A model generated the notes under the pieces. The model was not told where the DNA came from. It did no database searches and was given only the letters and a program-made list of their open reading frames with translations. Below, piece after piece: positions 38,925 to 49,594 of a stretch of 64,000 nt of DNA; the first letter of the stretch is position 1, and each line of letters starts with the position of its first letter. Location: positions 124,001-188,000 of the forward strand of contig NC_008610.1 in assembly GCF_000015105.1 (NCBI RefSeq). Direction: 5' to 3'. The stretch is from Candidatus Ruthia magnifica str. Cm (Calyptogena magnifica) (GTDB lineage: Bacteria > Pseudomonadota > Gammaproteobacteria > PS1 > Pseudothioglobaceae). The position numbers were made by a program, and so were the translations under genes.

Positions 38925-41051
38925 AATAGAAAAGCACAATCTATTCGCATATCATTTGTAAATGGCTTGTCTTGAATTGTTATTTTGTTCTAAATTTAAC
39001 AAGTATTTTTTAACTTAAAATTTACTGCCATAACTAACTAGTTCTCCGTTACTGTGAATAATACGATGACAATAAATACTAATAAAGTTTGTTCCATTTA
39101 CACTAGCAAATACCTGAACGATTTTTTATTATCAATATTTTTTGTTAATTGTAAGCAAGATAACTGTAAAGTTACTTTTTAGTTTTTATTAAAATTTTGT
39201 CATCATAAGAAGCAATGACTAGTTCGCTATTTTTTATTTTGTAATAATTAAATGTTGATTTGGTTTATTTTACATCCGGTGATTTTATAATGCTTAGAAT
39301 AATGCGTTTTTATATAGGCTTTCTTGAGTTGTTGTAAATTACGGAGCATAAATATTTGTATTGAGTAAGGCTAGGATAAGCAAGAGTAAGTAACGTTCTA
39401 CGATTTGGCACTGTCTTTTTGTGTTATCACGCTTTTTACAGTTTTAGTAATTAATAAAAAATTCATTTCCAATATCAAATAATTCATTGTAATCTACTAT
39501 TACTCTTCTTTAAGCGAATTATTAACTGTAACAGTTAAGTTACATTCTGGTTTAAAATTCGGTAGTAAGAAAACTTTTACTCTATCTTCAATCATATTCC
39601 ACAAGTTAAGCTTTGTCAGCGGGTTATATTGATTAACAATCACTAAAATACCATAATCACTGACATTAACCAGTCTGTGATTTATTTATCCATTTACCTG
39701 TTTTTCTTTTGCCTTACGCAGCACTCACAATAGAATCAAACTTTTTGTAGGTTACTTAAAAATTTCGCCTTAAATATGGGTTTACTTATTATTAGATAAA
39801 TGACCTAAGGAATCTTTTATTTAGCTGTATTAAGGGTATTTATTGGTTAGATGTTAATATTATTCTTGACAAGAATTATACAGATACAATGATAGGTATG
39901 GAATATAGGGATAGGAGTTAGGATTTTTAGTTCTTTAATTTTTGAGTACATAAGGTGTAGTTTAACACTTTGTTATGTGGTTTTTTCTGTTTTGAGAATC
40001 ATATTCCCAACTATACTAGATGTGAATGAACCAATATGTATTTTCTAATAGAAATATTGCAACTGACCCAGAGGAGGCGGGTTTGATAGGCGCTATCATA
40101 TTGATTGCTTAGCAATGAGCAAAGCCATTAAAGTGGCGATTAAAAAAAGTATCAGTATACATATTTAGGTATTCGTTTGCTACGTACTTATTGTAAATAG
40201 GCACGGATATTAGCAATATTTATAAGGCAAGCGATATACAAATAACGATGATTTATATGCATGTATTGTGTACCCAAGCGGGCAAGACGTTGGATCGTCG
40301 TTGGATAGGCTAAATAATTAAGAGTATGGTTTTTCTAATACGGAGTTATTTTTAGATTGTTTTTGATTTGTTATTTTTCTCTTCATTGACTTTGTTTAAG
40401 CCTATTAAGTAAGTGGTTTGGCACTATATTTAGTGTTCACTTTTGTTATCTTTTGTAGCATTTAGCGTGATGATTGATTGGCAGAATAACTGCGGTTGGA
40501 CATATTATTGGGCTTAAATTACACCAAATAATTATAGAGAATGACGATTTATTTAAGCACTGGGAAAAGTAGTTATGTAATTTTAATATTGCATTATAAT
40601 ATTCATAAGTGATTTGATAAAATAGGAGAATGTAATGATTCAGGCGAACATGGTAGGTATGCGTGAGTCGATTTGATTTTTTCCAAACTAACTAGTGATT
40701 AATAATAGTAAAGAATTAGAAAATTGACTATTTTGTGTCTAGTAAGTTCAAAGTTAATTTTGAACTTACGTAAATGGATGAAATTGAAAAATTAAGATTT
40801 ACCGTTATTTTAAGTGACAATCAGGATCTGGCGCTATTTATAATTGTTGTGATTGTGTCCCGCTTTCAAGCTTAGTGATTAAGAATAATCGGCCTTATCG
40901 TTTTTTAGTAAAAAGACAGCAAACTCAAAAAAGGTTCAGATGTTTGTATTTATGAAATCCGTTCTTTATCAAAGGTCAGGGTGAGTGCTAAGATTAATAA
41001 TATAATAAGTGGTGAATTAGATGGTATTCGTCATGCTTTGTGTGATTTATT
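38925..41051. other. Eroded 2.1-kb region between glmM and rnfA
   Basis: No intact gene. It holds an ogt pseudogene (38970-39247, minus) and a broken plus-strand gene ending on rnfA (40916-41055). A minus-strand stretch near 39520-39670 reads LVNVSDYGILVIVNQYNPLT and NLWNMIEDRVKVFLLPN, clearly once coding but not recognised. Between 39.7 and 40.9 kb only short fragments are seen. Confidence 0.55.
38970..39247 (-). pseudogene. ogt: Decayed methylated-DNA-protein-cysteine methyltransferase (ogt)
   Basis: Reading leftward: a possible N-terminus YKIKNSELVIASYDDKILIK (39247-39188), then in the C-terminal region VQVFASVNGTNFISIYCHRI, IHSNGELVSYGSKF, a TAA stop, and VKKYLLNLE. This matches the MGMT C-terminus (SANGxNPIxIIxPCHRVIxSNGxLxGYxxGLxxKKxLLxLE). 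The acceptor cysteine of PCHR is present, but the proline is lost, a stop follows and most of the middle of the protein is missing. The enzyme would remove O6-alkylguanine damage. Clearly non-functional. Confidence 0.78.
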
Positions 41052-41055
41052 ATGA
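40916..41055 (+). pseudogene. Remnant of an unidentified gene that ended on rnfA
   Basis: The frame KKGSDVCIYEIRSLSKVRVS, then [20 protein letters not shown] and LL, ends at a TGA (41053-41055) overlapping the rnfA ATG in the ATGA manner of coupled genes. Two stop codons lie just upstream (about 40916-40921), so the gene is broken. I do not recognise the family. It shows that the rnf operon once had one more upstream gene. Confidence 0.4.
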
Positions 41056-41627
41056 ATGAGTATGTCTTAATCTTAGTGAGTACGATTTTGGTTAATAATT
41101 TTGTCTTGGTTAAGTTTTTGGGCTTGTGTCCGTTTATGGGGGTTTCAAAAAAGATTGATACTGCAATTGGTATGGGCTTTGCTACGACTTTTGTACTAAC
41201 TTTGGCGAGTATTTTTAGTTATTTAATCAACACTTATATTTTGCTTCCATTTGAAATAGAATATCTAAGAACCATTTCTTTTATCGTGACTATTGCTGGT
41301 GTGGTTGGGTTTACTGAATTGGTAGTTAATAAAACATCCCCCATTTTACATCAGTCTTTAGGTGTATTTTTGCCCTTGATTACGACTAACTGTGCCGTTC
41401 TAGGTGTGGCATTGTTAAATGTTAATCAAGATAATGGATTTTTAGCATCGGGCGTTTATGGTTTTGGGGCTGCTATTGGATTTTCATTTGTGTTGGTGTT
41501 GTTTTCAGCCATGCGTGAACGGATTGATGTGGTAGATGTTCCAGAAGCTTTTAAAGGCACGCCTGTTGCGCTGATTACGGCAGGATTGATGTCAATGGCG
41601 TTTATGGGCTTTATTGGACTTGTCTGA
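41052..41627 (+). CDS. rnfA: Electron transport complex subunit RnfA
   Basis: Integral membrane subunit of the ion-pumping ferredoxin:NAD+ oxidoreductase. 191 residues and six transmembrane helices. Typical sequence: [34 protein letters not shown] and [14 protein letters not shown]. The cysteine-containing stretches that hold the intramembrane iron-sulfur centre with RnfE (GLCPF, NCAVLG) are present. First gene of rnfABCDG; overlaps rnfB by 14 bases. Confidence 0.97.
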   Translation: MNEYVLILVSTILVNNFVLVKFLGLCPFMGVSKKIDTAIGMGFATTFVLTLASIFSYLINTYILLPFEIEYLRTISFIVTIAGVVGFTELVVNKTSPILHQSLGVFLPLITTNCAVLGVALLNVNQDNGFLASGVYGFGAAIGFSFVLVLFSAMRERIDVVDVPEAFKGTPVALITAGLMSMAFMGFIGLV

Positions 41628-42153
41628 GTTGTTTGATTCTGTCTTAATTCTTTCTATTTTGACATTAATATTGGGTTCGATACTGGGGTATGCTGGGATT
41701 AAATTTAAACTAAAGACCAATCCTTTGGTTGACCAGATAGATGCAATTTTGCCGCAAACCCAATGCGGCCAATGCGATTATCCTGGATGTCGTCCTTATG
41801 CACAAGCAATTTCTATTGGTGAGGCGAAAATTAATCAATGCCCACCAGGTGGTCAAGAAGGCGCTGATGCTCTGGCAGAGCTTTTAGGGGTTGAAACTTT
41901 GGTATTAAATGCCGAACATGGTGAGCTTAAGCCTAATCATGTGGTATTTGTTGATGAGGCTGTTTGTATTGGCTGTACTTTGTGTATTCAGGTCTGTCCT
42001 GTTGATGCATTTTTGGGTGCTTCTAAGATGATGACCCAAGTGATTATTGATGAATGCACAGGGTGTGATTTGTGCATCCCTGTGTGTCCTGTTGATTGTA
42101 TTCACGTACAAGAAATAACTGTATCCAATATATTCAAGGTTAAACATGGATGA
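41614..42153 (+). CDS. rnfB: Electron transport complex subunit RnfB
   Basis: Iron-sulfur subunit that is thought to accept electrons from ferredoxin. 179 residues: an N-terminal membrane helix, a 4Fe-4S cysteine cluster [16 protein letters not shown], and two ferredoxin-type sites [16 protein letters not shown] and [15 protein letters not shown]. The start is a TTG (41614 or 41620), as no ATG or GTG gives the expected N-terminus, and it overlaps the rnfA end. rnfC overlaps its 3' end by 8 bases. Confidence 0.95.
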   Translation: MDLSELFDSVLILSILTLILGSILGYAGIKFKLKTNPLVDQIDAILPQTQCGQCDYPGCRPYAQAISIGEAKINQCPPGGQEGADALAELLGVETLVLNAEHGELKPNHVVFVDEAVCIGCTLCIQVCPVDAFLGASKMMTQVIIDECTGCDLCIPVCPVDCIHVQEITVSNIFKVKHG

Positions 42154-43639
42154 TTATTCATTTAATGGCGGTATTGTGATTAGGAATCCTTATCCAGTGG
42201 ATAAAATGGAGATTATCCAAGCACCATTACCAAAAAAAGTAATCATATCATTGCAACAGTGTATTGGTGAGCATGCTAAGCCTTGCGTGAGTGTTGGTGA
42301 TTATGTGCTTACTGGGCAGGTAATTGCCAGTGCTGAAGGCAGTTTTGGTGTGTTTATTCATGCTTCAATCTCTGGTGTAGTTTTAAGTATTGATAAGCAA
42401 GTGATATCGCATAAATCAGGGGTTAAATTTGAGTGTATTACTATTGAATCTGATGATAAAGACAAATGGATAGATAATGAAGGCTGCGGTGTTGATTTTT
42501 TGCATTCTCCAGTACAGACCATGATTGATTGTATTCAAAAATCAGGCATTGTGGGTTTGGGTGGTGCAGGCTTTCCAACGCACGTTAAACTGGGTAAAAT
42601 TAAACAATGTCATACCTTAATTATTAACGGTACTGAGTGTGAACCAGGGGTTATGTGTGATAATGCTTTGATGCAGTTTTATCCAAGAGAAATTATTCGT
42701 GGTGTTGAAATTTTGCTATATATTTGTGGCGCAGAGCGTGCGATTATTGCCATTGAGGATGATAAACAAGTAGCTTATCAAGCATTATTAATGTTTAATC
42801 ATAATGACAGAATTAGTATTAATCAAATTTCAACTAAATACACCTCTGGTGCTGAAAAACTACTAATTAAGGCTTTACTTGGTGTTGAAATTTCAACAGG
42901 AGGTTTTGCTGTAGATAAGGGTATTGTTTGCCAAAACGTAGCCACTACTAAAGCGGTATTTGATGCAGTAGTTGATCATAAACCATTAGTATCACGTATT
43001 GTTACTGTTACAGGTAGTGGTGTTAAACCTAATAATTTTGAGGTGCGCTTGGGTGCGTCGTTTGAAAGCCTTATTTCAATAGCCAGCCCTAGTCAAAAAG
43101 CGCATGATTATCGTATGGGAGGTATGATGATGGGTGTTGATGTGACTGATATCCAAGCCCCTATTTGTAAAATTACCAATGCTATTTTTGTGAGTAATCA
43201 TATACAAAAGCCCGCCATTCAAGAATGTATTCGTTGTGGTAAATGTTCAGAAGTTTGTCCTGTGAAACTACTTCCTCAGCAACTTTATTGGCATACTAAG
43301 AGTGAGAATATTGAGAAAGCTTTAAATTATAATTTAGCTGACTGTATTGAGTGTGCTTGTTGTGATTATGTATGTCCAAGCCACATATCACTAGCAAACT
43401 ATTTTTCTTTTGCTAAGACACTTAACAAACAACAAACTCGTGAACAGGATAGAATTAACATTGCTAGAGAAAGATTTGAGTTTAGGGAATATCGTCTAGA
43501 GCGCAATAAGCTTGAGCGTGCTCAAATGATGGTAGATAAAAAAAAAGCCTTAAAAGAAAAAATGGTAAAAGATCAGTCTCAAAAACAAAAAATTGCTGAG
43601 GCAGTGCAGCGAGTACAACAAACAAAGAATAAAAAATGA
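42146..43639 (+). CDS. rnfC: Electron transport complex subunit RnfC
   Basis: Peripheral subunit with NADH and FMN sites and two 4Fe-4S clusters. 497 residues. Seen: N-terminal [18 protein letters not shown], nucleotide-binding [30 protein letters not shown], the SLBB-like region, and clusters [17 protein letters not shown] and [13 protein letters not shown]. The lysine/glutamine-rich C-terminal tail is a family feature and is short here. Confidence 0.95.
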   Translation: MDDYSFNGGIVIRNPYPVDKMEIIQAPLPKKVIISLQQCIGEHAKPCVSVGDYVLTGQVIASAEGSFGVFIHASISGVVLSIDKQVISHKSGVKFECITIESDDKDKWIDNEGCGVDFLHSPVQTMIDCIQKSGIVGLGGAGFPTHVKLGKIKQCHTLIINGTECEPGVMCDNALMQFYPREIIRGVEILLYICGAERAIIAIEDDKQVAYQALLMFNHNDRISINQISTKYTSGAEKLLIKALLGVEISTGGFAVDKGIVCQNVATTKAVFDAVVDHKPLVSRIVTVTGSGVKPNNFEVRLGASFESLISIASPSQKAHDYRMGGMMMGVDVTDIQAPICKITNAIFVSNHIQKPAIQECIRCGKCSEVCPVKLLPQQLYWHTKSENIEKALNYNLADCIECACCDYVCPSHISLANYFSFAKTLNKQQTREQDRINIARERFEFREYRLERNKLERAQMMVDKKKALKEKMVKDQSQKQKIAEAVQRVQQTKNKK

Positions 43640-44583
43640 TGACACCAATATTTAGTTCAACTTCATGGATGATGCGTCAAGTAATTTATGCTTTAGTATT
43701 AGGTGTGATGGTAGCTTATTATTTCTTTGGTTGGGGTATTTTGTTGCAAATAGCGCTGGGAGCGGTAACAGCTATTGTAGTTGAATCAGTATTTATAGCA
43801 CTTAGAAATCGTGATATTATCAACTCAATTAGTGATGGCTCGGCAGTACTCACAGGAATTTTACTAGCCATTTCTATTCCTAGTATTGCACCATGGTGGG
43901 TGATTGTGATGGGTGTGAGTTTTGCGATTATTTTTGGTAAGCAGTTGTATGGCGGGTTGGGTAATAATTTATTTAATCCTGCCATGCTAGGCTACGTATT
44001 TTTATTGATTTCTTATCCGCTACAAATGAGCACTTGGCAGGTTGATTTTTTAAGTTTTACTCAAGCTTTAAAAGTGATATTTGATTTAAGCAATATTGAT
44101 GTAATTAGTGGTGCAACAAAATTGGATGAGGTAAAAAACGGTTTGTCACTCGTAGGCTCAATTCAACAATTGGAATTACATTCACCCTCTCAAGCATGGA
44201 TTAATGTAGGGTTTTTATTTGGTGGTTTGTATTTATTTTTAAAAAAAGTTATTTTTTGGCAAATTCCAGTGGCTTTTTTAGTAGGCATTGTAATTAGTTC
44301 AATATTATTGTTTGTTGGCAATACTGATTTATACTTGCCCACTCAGAATCATCTTATGCTTGGTGGTACGATGTTAGGCGCATTTTTTATTGCAACCGAT
44401 CCAGTGTCTGCCAGCACCACACCTAAAGGCAGAATAATTTATGGCTTTTTGATAGGCGTGTTAATTGTTATCATCCGTACTTTTGGCGGCTATCCTGATG
44501 GTGTCGCCTTTGCGGTATTATTAATAAACATGACTGTACCACTTATTGATAGCTTTACGCAACCCAAGGTGTTTGGACGATAA
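43636..44583 (+). CDS. rnfD: Electron transport complex subunit RnfD
   Basis: Membrane subunit with covalently bound FMN. 315 residues, about nine hydrophobic segments. The flavinylation site ISGATKLDEVKNG (SGAT) is visible near residue 160, and GGTMLGAFFIATDPVSAS is characteristic. It overlaps rnfC by 4 bases and rnfG by one. Confidence 0.94.
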   Translation: MMTPIFSSTSWMMRQVIYALVLGVMVAYYFFGWGILLQIALGAVTAIVVESVFIALRNRDIINSISDGSAVLTGILLAISIPSIAPWWVIVMGVSFAIIFGKQLYGGLGNNLFNPAMLGYVFLLISYPLQMSTWQVDFLSFTQALKVIFDLSNIDVISGATKLDEVKNGLSLVGSIQQLELHSPSQAWINVGFLFGGLYLFLKKVIFWQIPVAFLVGIVISSILLFVGNTDLYLPTQNHLMLGGTMLGAFFIATDPVSASTTPKGRIIYGFLIGVLIVIIRTFGGYPDGVAFAVLLINMTVPLIDSFTQPKVFGR

Positions 44584-45191
44584 TGTTACATGCTATTTTA
44601 AAATCAGGAGCTTTGTTGTTTGTATTTACGGTGGTGAGTGTATTTTTTGTCTCACTTACACAAACTAACACCAAAGATGTGATTACTTATAATGAAAAGC
44701 AATTATTAATTCAACGTTTGGGTGAGTTAGTTAGTGATTATAGTAATGATATATTGGCAGATCAATACACTAAAACGCTTAAATTACATAATGTAACACA
44801 AGTTGTTAATATTTATCCAGCAAAAAAGAATCATAAAATATTTTCCTATTTAATTGAACACACCTACCCAAATGGATATAATGGTGATATCCGTCTATTA
44901 ACAGGCGTTGGTGTTGACAAAAAACTCCTAGGTGTTCGTGTTATAATACATAAAGAAACTCCAGGCTTGGGCGATAAAATTGAACTCAAAAAATCAAATT
45001 GGATTGAGCAATTTTTTGGGCTTTCGCTTTCAAATCCAAGCATGGAAAATTGGAAAGTGAAACGAGACGGGGGTGTATTTGATGCGTTTACTGGCGCAAC
45101 TATTACCCCTCGTGCTATCGTTACGGCTACTTATCAAGTTTTAGAATTACTAAACGAGCCTTGCTTACTTAGCAAAACACCATGCAATTAA
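44583..45191 (+). CDS. rnfG: Electron transport complex subunit RnfG
   Basis: Subunit with one N-terminal membrane helix and a periplasmic FMN domain. 202 residues. The covalent FMN-threonine motif DAFTGATITPRAI is complete, and KETPGLGDKIELKKSNWI is typical. In most gammaproteobacteria rnfE follows directly; here the next 900 bases contain a broken queA instead. Confidence 0.93.
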   Translation: MLHAILKSGALLFVFTVVSVFFVSLTQTNTKDVITYNEKQLLIQRLGELVSDYSNDILADQYTKTLKLHNVTQVVNIYPAKKNHKIFSYLIEHTYPNGYNGDIRLLTGVGVDKKLLGVRVIIHKETPGLGDKIELKKSNWIEQFFGLSLSNPSMENWKVKRDGGVFDAFTGATITPRAIVTATYQVLELLNEPCLLSKTPCN

Positions 45192-45250
45192 AGGGTTTTG
45201 ATTTGTTCGTTTCTCTTATCGCCAAAAATTCACACAAAAATAAAACAGAT

Positions 45251-45823
45251 TAATGAATAATACCGAAGTTATTCTAGCATGCTTATTTGGTTTGGTGTAA
45301 AAGTAATGAATTGAATGCCTTTTAGATGAAAATCTAGGATTGGTAATGATTAGAACCAGCAAAGTGTCTAAAGTCGATAGTTATATTATTTTAGAAAAAA
45401 TATGGCATTCACATTAAATTTTAGCAAAAGAACAACAGTTTTATACGCTAATATTTGAAACAAATTTTTTACTTGATTTATTTTATAATATTCATATCTA
45501 ATCCATTTATCGAAAGAGTAGATAAAGCCCAAGATTTAAACCTCTATCGTATCCTAAAATAGCGCAGTAGTAACTTCAACTTTATGGCTATATTTTTATA
45601 ATGAACTTTTAAATTCTTTAAAAAATAAAGCATTGATTAATCATTTGTTACACTTCATGTTAATGTAGGTGCCAGGTGCACTTATTCCTGTCAAAACTGA
45701 CAACATTAAAGTACTAGTAAATGTCTTTATAGAACGTACACAAATGATGGATATTTATCAACATGCCATTAATCAAAAATATCGATTTTTCTCTTATAGG
45801 TGTATGATGCTTCTGTAAAAAAA
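45251..45823 (+). pseudogene. queA: Decayed queA (tRNA preQ1 ribosyltransferase-isomerase)
   Basis: Fragments in three frames follow the QueA order: NNTEVILACLFGLV (for NNTKVIPARLFG), SKVDSYIILEK, FIERVDKAQDLNLYR (for PPYIERxDxxDLxRYQ), FVTLHVNVGA (for FVTLHVGAGTF), then IPVKTDNIK, and the C-terminus YQHAINQKYRFFSY. At least one stop and several frameshifts are present. The first about 55 residues are missing, and about 100 residues between KTDNIK and the C-terminus are deleted. QueA makes epoxyqueuosine in tRNA-Asn, Asp, His and Tyr. Confidence 0.85.
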
Positions 45824-46120
45824 TGATTTATTAAAATAAGTTAATCATCCTAGAGATTGAACCTATAGAAATTACTTTTACCAAATTATCAAGCTACAAA
45901 TTAAGGCTAATTTTTCTAATGAAATCCAACAATTAATCCCTAGTTTAGCTTATGTTGATTGTGAACAATCATAAATCATTTGTGTACAACATGACGTATT
46001 CTCTCCTTGTGGTTCAAGTATTTTTTATGGAACAAAAATTTTTAGAAAAAGTTCGAGGTTCGAGATTTTAGTTTGCTAGCTTTAGAAAAAAAATTGGAAA
46101 GATTTTTACCAAGACGGCAG
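45824..46120. other. Eroded DNA downstream of the queA remnant
   Basis: A plus-strand stretch near 45900-46030 reads LQIKANFSNEIQQLIPSLAY and, after a stop, IICVQHDVFSPCGSSIFYGT. It looks like a decayed gene but I cannot name it. Neither rnfE nor tgt is recognisable here. Confidence 0.4.
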
Positions 46121-46891
46121 TTAAAAATATTTGCTTTCAATTTTTTCTAGTGTTGGTACAGATAAATTAAATACTTTTGCCAATTCAAGTGCACGCTTTA
46201 ATCTTGCAGGTGCAGATCTGCCCATACAATTGTGTGTCAAATCACCTTCAAAGGCCTTAATCATGCCTTGCTCTAAATCTCTTTCATTAAAAGATTTACC
46301 TGTGAGTGCGCTTTGAAGTTTTAATACATCGCTTGATACATCACGCATTAAGTTTAAATATTGATTGTGTAAGTCATTAACCGTTGCGCCTTTTTCAATG
46401 GCTATCCCTGCAATGTTGGTGGTTAGAATGTAGAGATTTTTTAAAACTAATTCAAATAATAGCATTTTTTCAGAGTTAAGCGTATGGGCGGGAATATCAA
46501 TCAAAGCTAAAGAATCAATTAGGATTTGTGCTTTTTTTCCATAGGTAGGGGATGAAATTAATACTTTAGAATCCATGCCTTTCTTTTTTTCAAACCAGAC
46601 TGAAATCACAGTGGAATTTATAAAGTTGTGTGTTTGCCAATCACGAGGCAGGAGTTCATTTTGCATCATAACAACCCTATCTTTCCACTGTTTAGGAATA
46701 GATTGAAGTGCATTTTGTAAATCAGCTTCTGCTGTGCAAACTAAGATAAATTCTGGGCTTATAGTATTTACCAACTTATCAATATTGGTTTGTCTTGTGA
46801 TGGGGTAAACAGGGTAATTATTTTTTAAAAAGGCACGAGAGAAAACACTTCCTAACTCACCAATACCTAATACAACAATGGGGTTTTTCAT
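46121..46891 (-). CDS. Putative NAD(P)-binding dehydrogenase, ketopantoate-reductase/6PGDH-like
   Basis: 256 residues. N-terminal Rossmann motif [16 protein letters not shown], then [15 protein letters not shown], and a helical C-terminal half with [19 protein letters not shown], which recalls the C-terminal domain of PanE-like reductases. The usual GxGxxG is present as GIGELG. Its start overlaps the sucD end by 4 bases (ATGA), so it is co-transcribed with sucCD. I do not know its substrate; the family link is by fold pattern only. Confidence 0.6.
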   Translation of the reverse strand: MKNPIVVLGIGELGSVFSRAFLKNNYPVYPITRQTNIDKLVNTISPEFILVCTAEADLQNALQSIPKQWKDRVVMMQNELLPRDWQTHNFINSTVISVWFEKKKGMDSKVLISSPTYGKKAQILIDSLALIDIPAHTLNSEKMLLFELVLKNLYILTTNIAGIAIEKGATVNDLHNQYLNLMRDVSSDVLKLQSALTGKSFNERDLEQGMIKAFEGDLTHNCMGRSAPARLKRALELAKVFNLSVPTLEKIESKYF

Positions 46892-47757
46892 GCCAATATT
46901 TCAAGTAAGGTTTTGCCCATAGTTGCAGGCGTTGGAGCAATTGCGACACCGACTTTTTTTAAGGCGTTGATTTTATCGATGGCTTTACCAGTGCTAGCAT
47001 TAATAACTGCACCTGCATGTCCCATACGTTTACCTTTTGGCGCACTCAGCCCTGCAATATAAGATACCACAGGTTTGGATACGTTAGATTGGATGTATTC
47101 TGCCGCTTCCTCTTCAGCTGAACCACCAATTTCACCCACCATAATAATAGACTGGGTTTGTGGGTCCATTTCAAATAGGGCTAGGCAATCAACAAAACTC
47201 ATTCCTTGAATAGGGTCGCCGCCAATACCAATGCAGGTGCTTTGTCCAAGTCCAGACTGAGTGGTTTGATGTACGGCTTCGTAAGTGAGTGTACCTGAGC
47301 GTGATATGACGCCAACACTGCCATTTTGGTGAATGTTACCAGGCATAATACCTAATTTGCATTCATCGGGTGTAATGACTCCTGGGCAGTTAGGACCAAT
47401 TAAAATTGAATCTGATGTTTTTAATATAGCTTTAATTTTAAGCATATCTTGTATAGGAATACCTTCGGTAATGCAAACAATCACGGGCATTTGTGCTTCA
47501 ATAGCTTCAAGTATTGAGACATAAGCAAATTGAGGTGGTACGTAAATCATGCTTGCATTAGCATTTGTTGCATTCATCGCCTCTGCTACTGTGTTAAAAA
47601 CAGGAAAATTTAGGTGCTTTTGCCCACCTTTGTTTGGTGTTACGCCACCGACAAATTGTGTACCATAGGTAATAGATTGTTCGGAGTGGAATGTGCCTTG
47701 TTTGCCTGTAAAGCCTTGGGTGATTACTCGTGTATTTTTATCAATTAGAACGCTCAT
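46888..47757 (-). CDS. sucD: Succinyl-CoA synthetase subunit alpha
   Basis: CoA-binding and phosphohistidine subunit of succinyl-CoA ligase. 289 residues. N-terminal [73 protein letters not shown] and the active-site histidine segment [10 protein letters not shown] are all present. Coupled with sucC by a 4-base overlap. Confidence 0.97.
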   Translation of the reverse strand: MSVLIDKNTRVITQGFTGKQGTFHSEQSITYGTQFVGGVTPNKGGQKHLNFPVFNTVAEAMNATNANASMIYVPPQFAYVSILEAIEAQMPVIVCITEGIPIQDMLKIKAILKTSDSILIGPNCPGVITPDECKLGIMPGNIHQNGSVGVISRSGTLTYEAVHQTTQSGLGQSTCIGIGGDPIQGMSFVDCLALFEMDPQTQSIIMVGEIGGSAEEEAAEYIQSNVSKPVVSYIAGLSAPKGKRMGHAGAVINASTGKAIDKINALKKVGVAIAPTPATMGKTLLEILA

Positions 47758-48914
47758 TTAGTCAGCTTCACAATTTTTATAGCGGCTTTAGTTAAATCAG
47801 ATTCTACATGAATATTAAATTTAGACTTATTAAGTAGATTTAATCCTTCTGGAGCATTAGTGCCTTCCAAACGCACTACAATTGGCAGAGTCAGGCCAAC
47901 TGTTTTTATGGCTTGTAATATACCTTGTGCGATTAAATCACAGTGCACAATACCACCAAAAATATTCACCAAAATACTTTTAACATTTGTCTCAGTTTGA
48001 ATTAGTTCAAAAGCTTTAGCAACCCTATCAGCAGTTGTTCCACCACCCACATCTAAAAAATTAGCAGGCGAGCCACCAAAATGCTCAATTAAATCCATTG
48101 TTGCCATTGCCAATCCTGCGCCATTCACCATGCAACCAATATTACCATCAAACAAAATGTAGTTAAGTTGATATTCACTGGCAAGTCTTTCTTTTTCATC
48201 TTCTTGTGAAATATCACGCAATTTGGCGATATCTTTATGGCGATACAGCGCATTATCATCAAAATCAATCTTGCCATCAAGTGCTAATAATTTATTTTCT
48301 TGAGTAATAATAAGTGGATTAATTTCAATCAAATTGACATCTTTTTGAGTAAAAATTTCATACAAGCTCAAAAGAGTATTGTTAAATTGTTTGGTGAGTT
48401 CAGTATTAAACCCTAGTTTTTTTGCCAAAAAGGTGCAATCTTGCACAGATAAACTGCCCAGTGGATCAATGCCAAATTTAATAATTTTATCAGGCGTTTT
48501 ACTGGCAACTTTTTCAATATCCATGCCGCCCTTAGTAGAGCTCAAAACAGTAATTTTGTGTGTTTGCCTATCAATCAACAAACTAAGATATAATTCACGT
48601 TCAATATTTTGTTTCGCTTCAATTAATAACTGACCCACTGGCAATCCTTTAGCATCTGTTTGTGGCGTGATAAGTTTCGAGCCTAATAATTGATTACATA
48701 CACGTTCAACTTTTTCAATACTATGGCAGAAAATAACACCACCACCCTTGCCGCGTCCCCCTGCATGGATTTGAGCTTTAACGACCCAAACATCACCCCC
48801 CAAAGCCTTGCAAACGTCGTTGATCTTGGTGGTATTATCAATAAGAATACCTTTGGGAATTTGAATGTCTCTACATCTAAATAATGTTTTAGCTTGGTAT
48901 TCGTGTATGTGCAT
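47754..48914 (-). CDS. sucC: Succinyl-CoA synthetase subunit beta
   Basis: ATP-grasp subunit that determines nucleotide specificity and binds succinate. 386 residues from ATG 48914 ([12 protein letters not shown]), the standard family start. An in-frame ATG at 48992 would add 26 residues that overlap the efp start and are rejected. Seen: [82 protein letters not shown] and [16 protein letters not shown]. SucCD run the succinate/succinyl-CoA step even in an incomplete TCA cycle. Confidence 0.96.
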   Translation of the reverse strand: MHIHEYQAKTLFRCRDIQIPKGILIDNTTKINDVCKALGGDVWVVKAQIHAGGRGKGGGVIFCHSIEKVERVCNQLLGSKLITPQTDAKGLPVGQLLIEAKQNIERELYLSLLIDRQTHKITVLSSTKGGMDIEKVASKTPDKIIKFGIDPLGSLSVQDCTFLAKKLGFNTELTKQFNNTLLSLYEIFTQKDVNLIEINPLIITQENKLLALDGKIDFDDNALYRHKDIAKLRDISQEDEKERLASEYQLNYILFDGNIGCMVNGAGLAMATMDLIEHFGGSPANFLDVGGGTTADRVAKAFELIQTETNVKSILVNIFGGIVHCDLIAQGILQAIKTVGLTLPIVVRLEGTNAPEGLNLLNKSKFNIHVESDLTKAAIKIVKLTK

Positions 48915-48968
48915 AAATAATGAGTAAAATAAAGCGTCTAACAATTTTACACACAAACTTTTTAAAAA

Positions 48969-49532
48969 ATGGTAAATTACGCTATTAACCAATTCAAAAA
49001 CGGTTTAAAACTCATTTTAGATGGTAATCCTTGTTCGATTGTGAATAATGAAATTGTTAAACCTGGTAAGGGACAAACGTTTAATCGAGTTAAATTTAAA
49101 GATTTAATTACTGGTAAAACACTGATTAAAACTTTTAAGTCTGGCGAGACTTTAGAAGGTGCTGATGTGATGGAGTTGGATTTACAATATCTTTATAATG
49201 ATGGTAATACATGGAATTTTATGGATCTAGATTCATTTGAGCAATATACTATTGATAATGCTACTATGAATGATGCTAAAGGTTATTTGGTTGAGCAGGA
49301 CATGTGCACGGTTACGCTTTGGAATGATAATCCTATTTCAGTTATCCCACCTAATCATGTTATTCTTGAAGTACTCAATACTGATCCAGGCTTAAAAGGC
49401 GATACTGCGGGGACAGGTGGTAAACCAGCTACAATGAACACAGGGGTTGTGGTGCAAGTGCCTCTTTTTGTTGATATTGGTGATAAAGTGAAAGTAGATA
49501 CACGTACTAATGAATATGTAGGTCGTGCATAG
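48969..49532 (+). CDS. efp: Elongation factor P
   Basis: Relieves ribosome stalling at polyproline stretches. 187 residues, three OB-like domains. Lys34, the residue that is beta-lysylated, is present in [15 protein letters not shown]. The C-terminal signature [20 protein letters not shown] is complete. EpmA, which modifies Lys34, is the next gene. The promoter must lie in the 54-base gap to divergent sucC. Confidence 0.96.
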
Positions 49533-49594
49533 TGGTAATTTTTTTCTTATAATATCTATGTTAGAAAATGGAATTTTTATTTAATGATTAAAGC

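Noticed and set aside
45192-46120. rnfE remnant after rnfG
   Set aside because: Fragments in this interval align with QueA in order; nothing resembles RnfE.
47754-48992. SucC with a start at 48992
   Set aside because: Would overlap the efp start and add residues unlike SucC; the standard N-terminus MHIHEYQAK begins at 48914.
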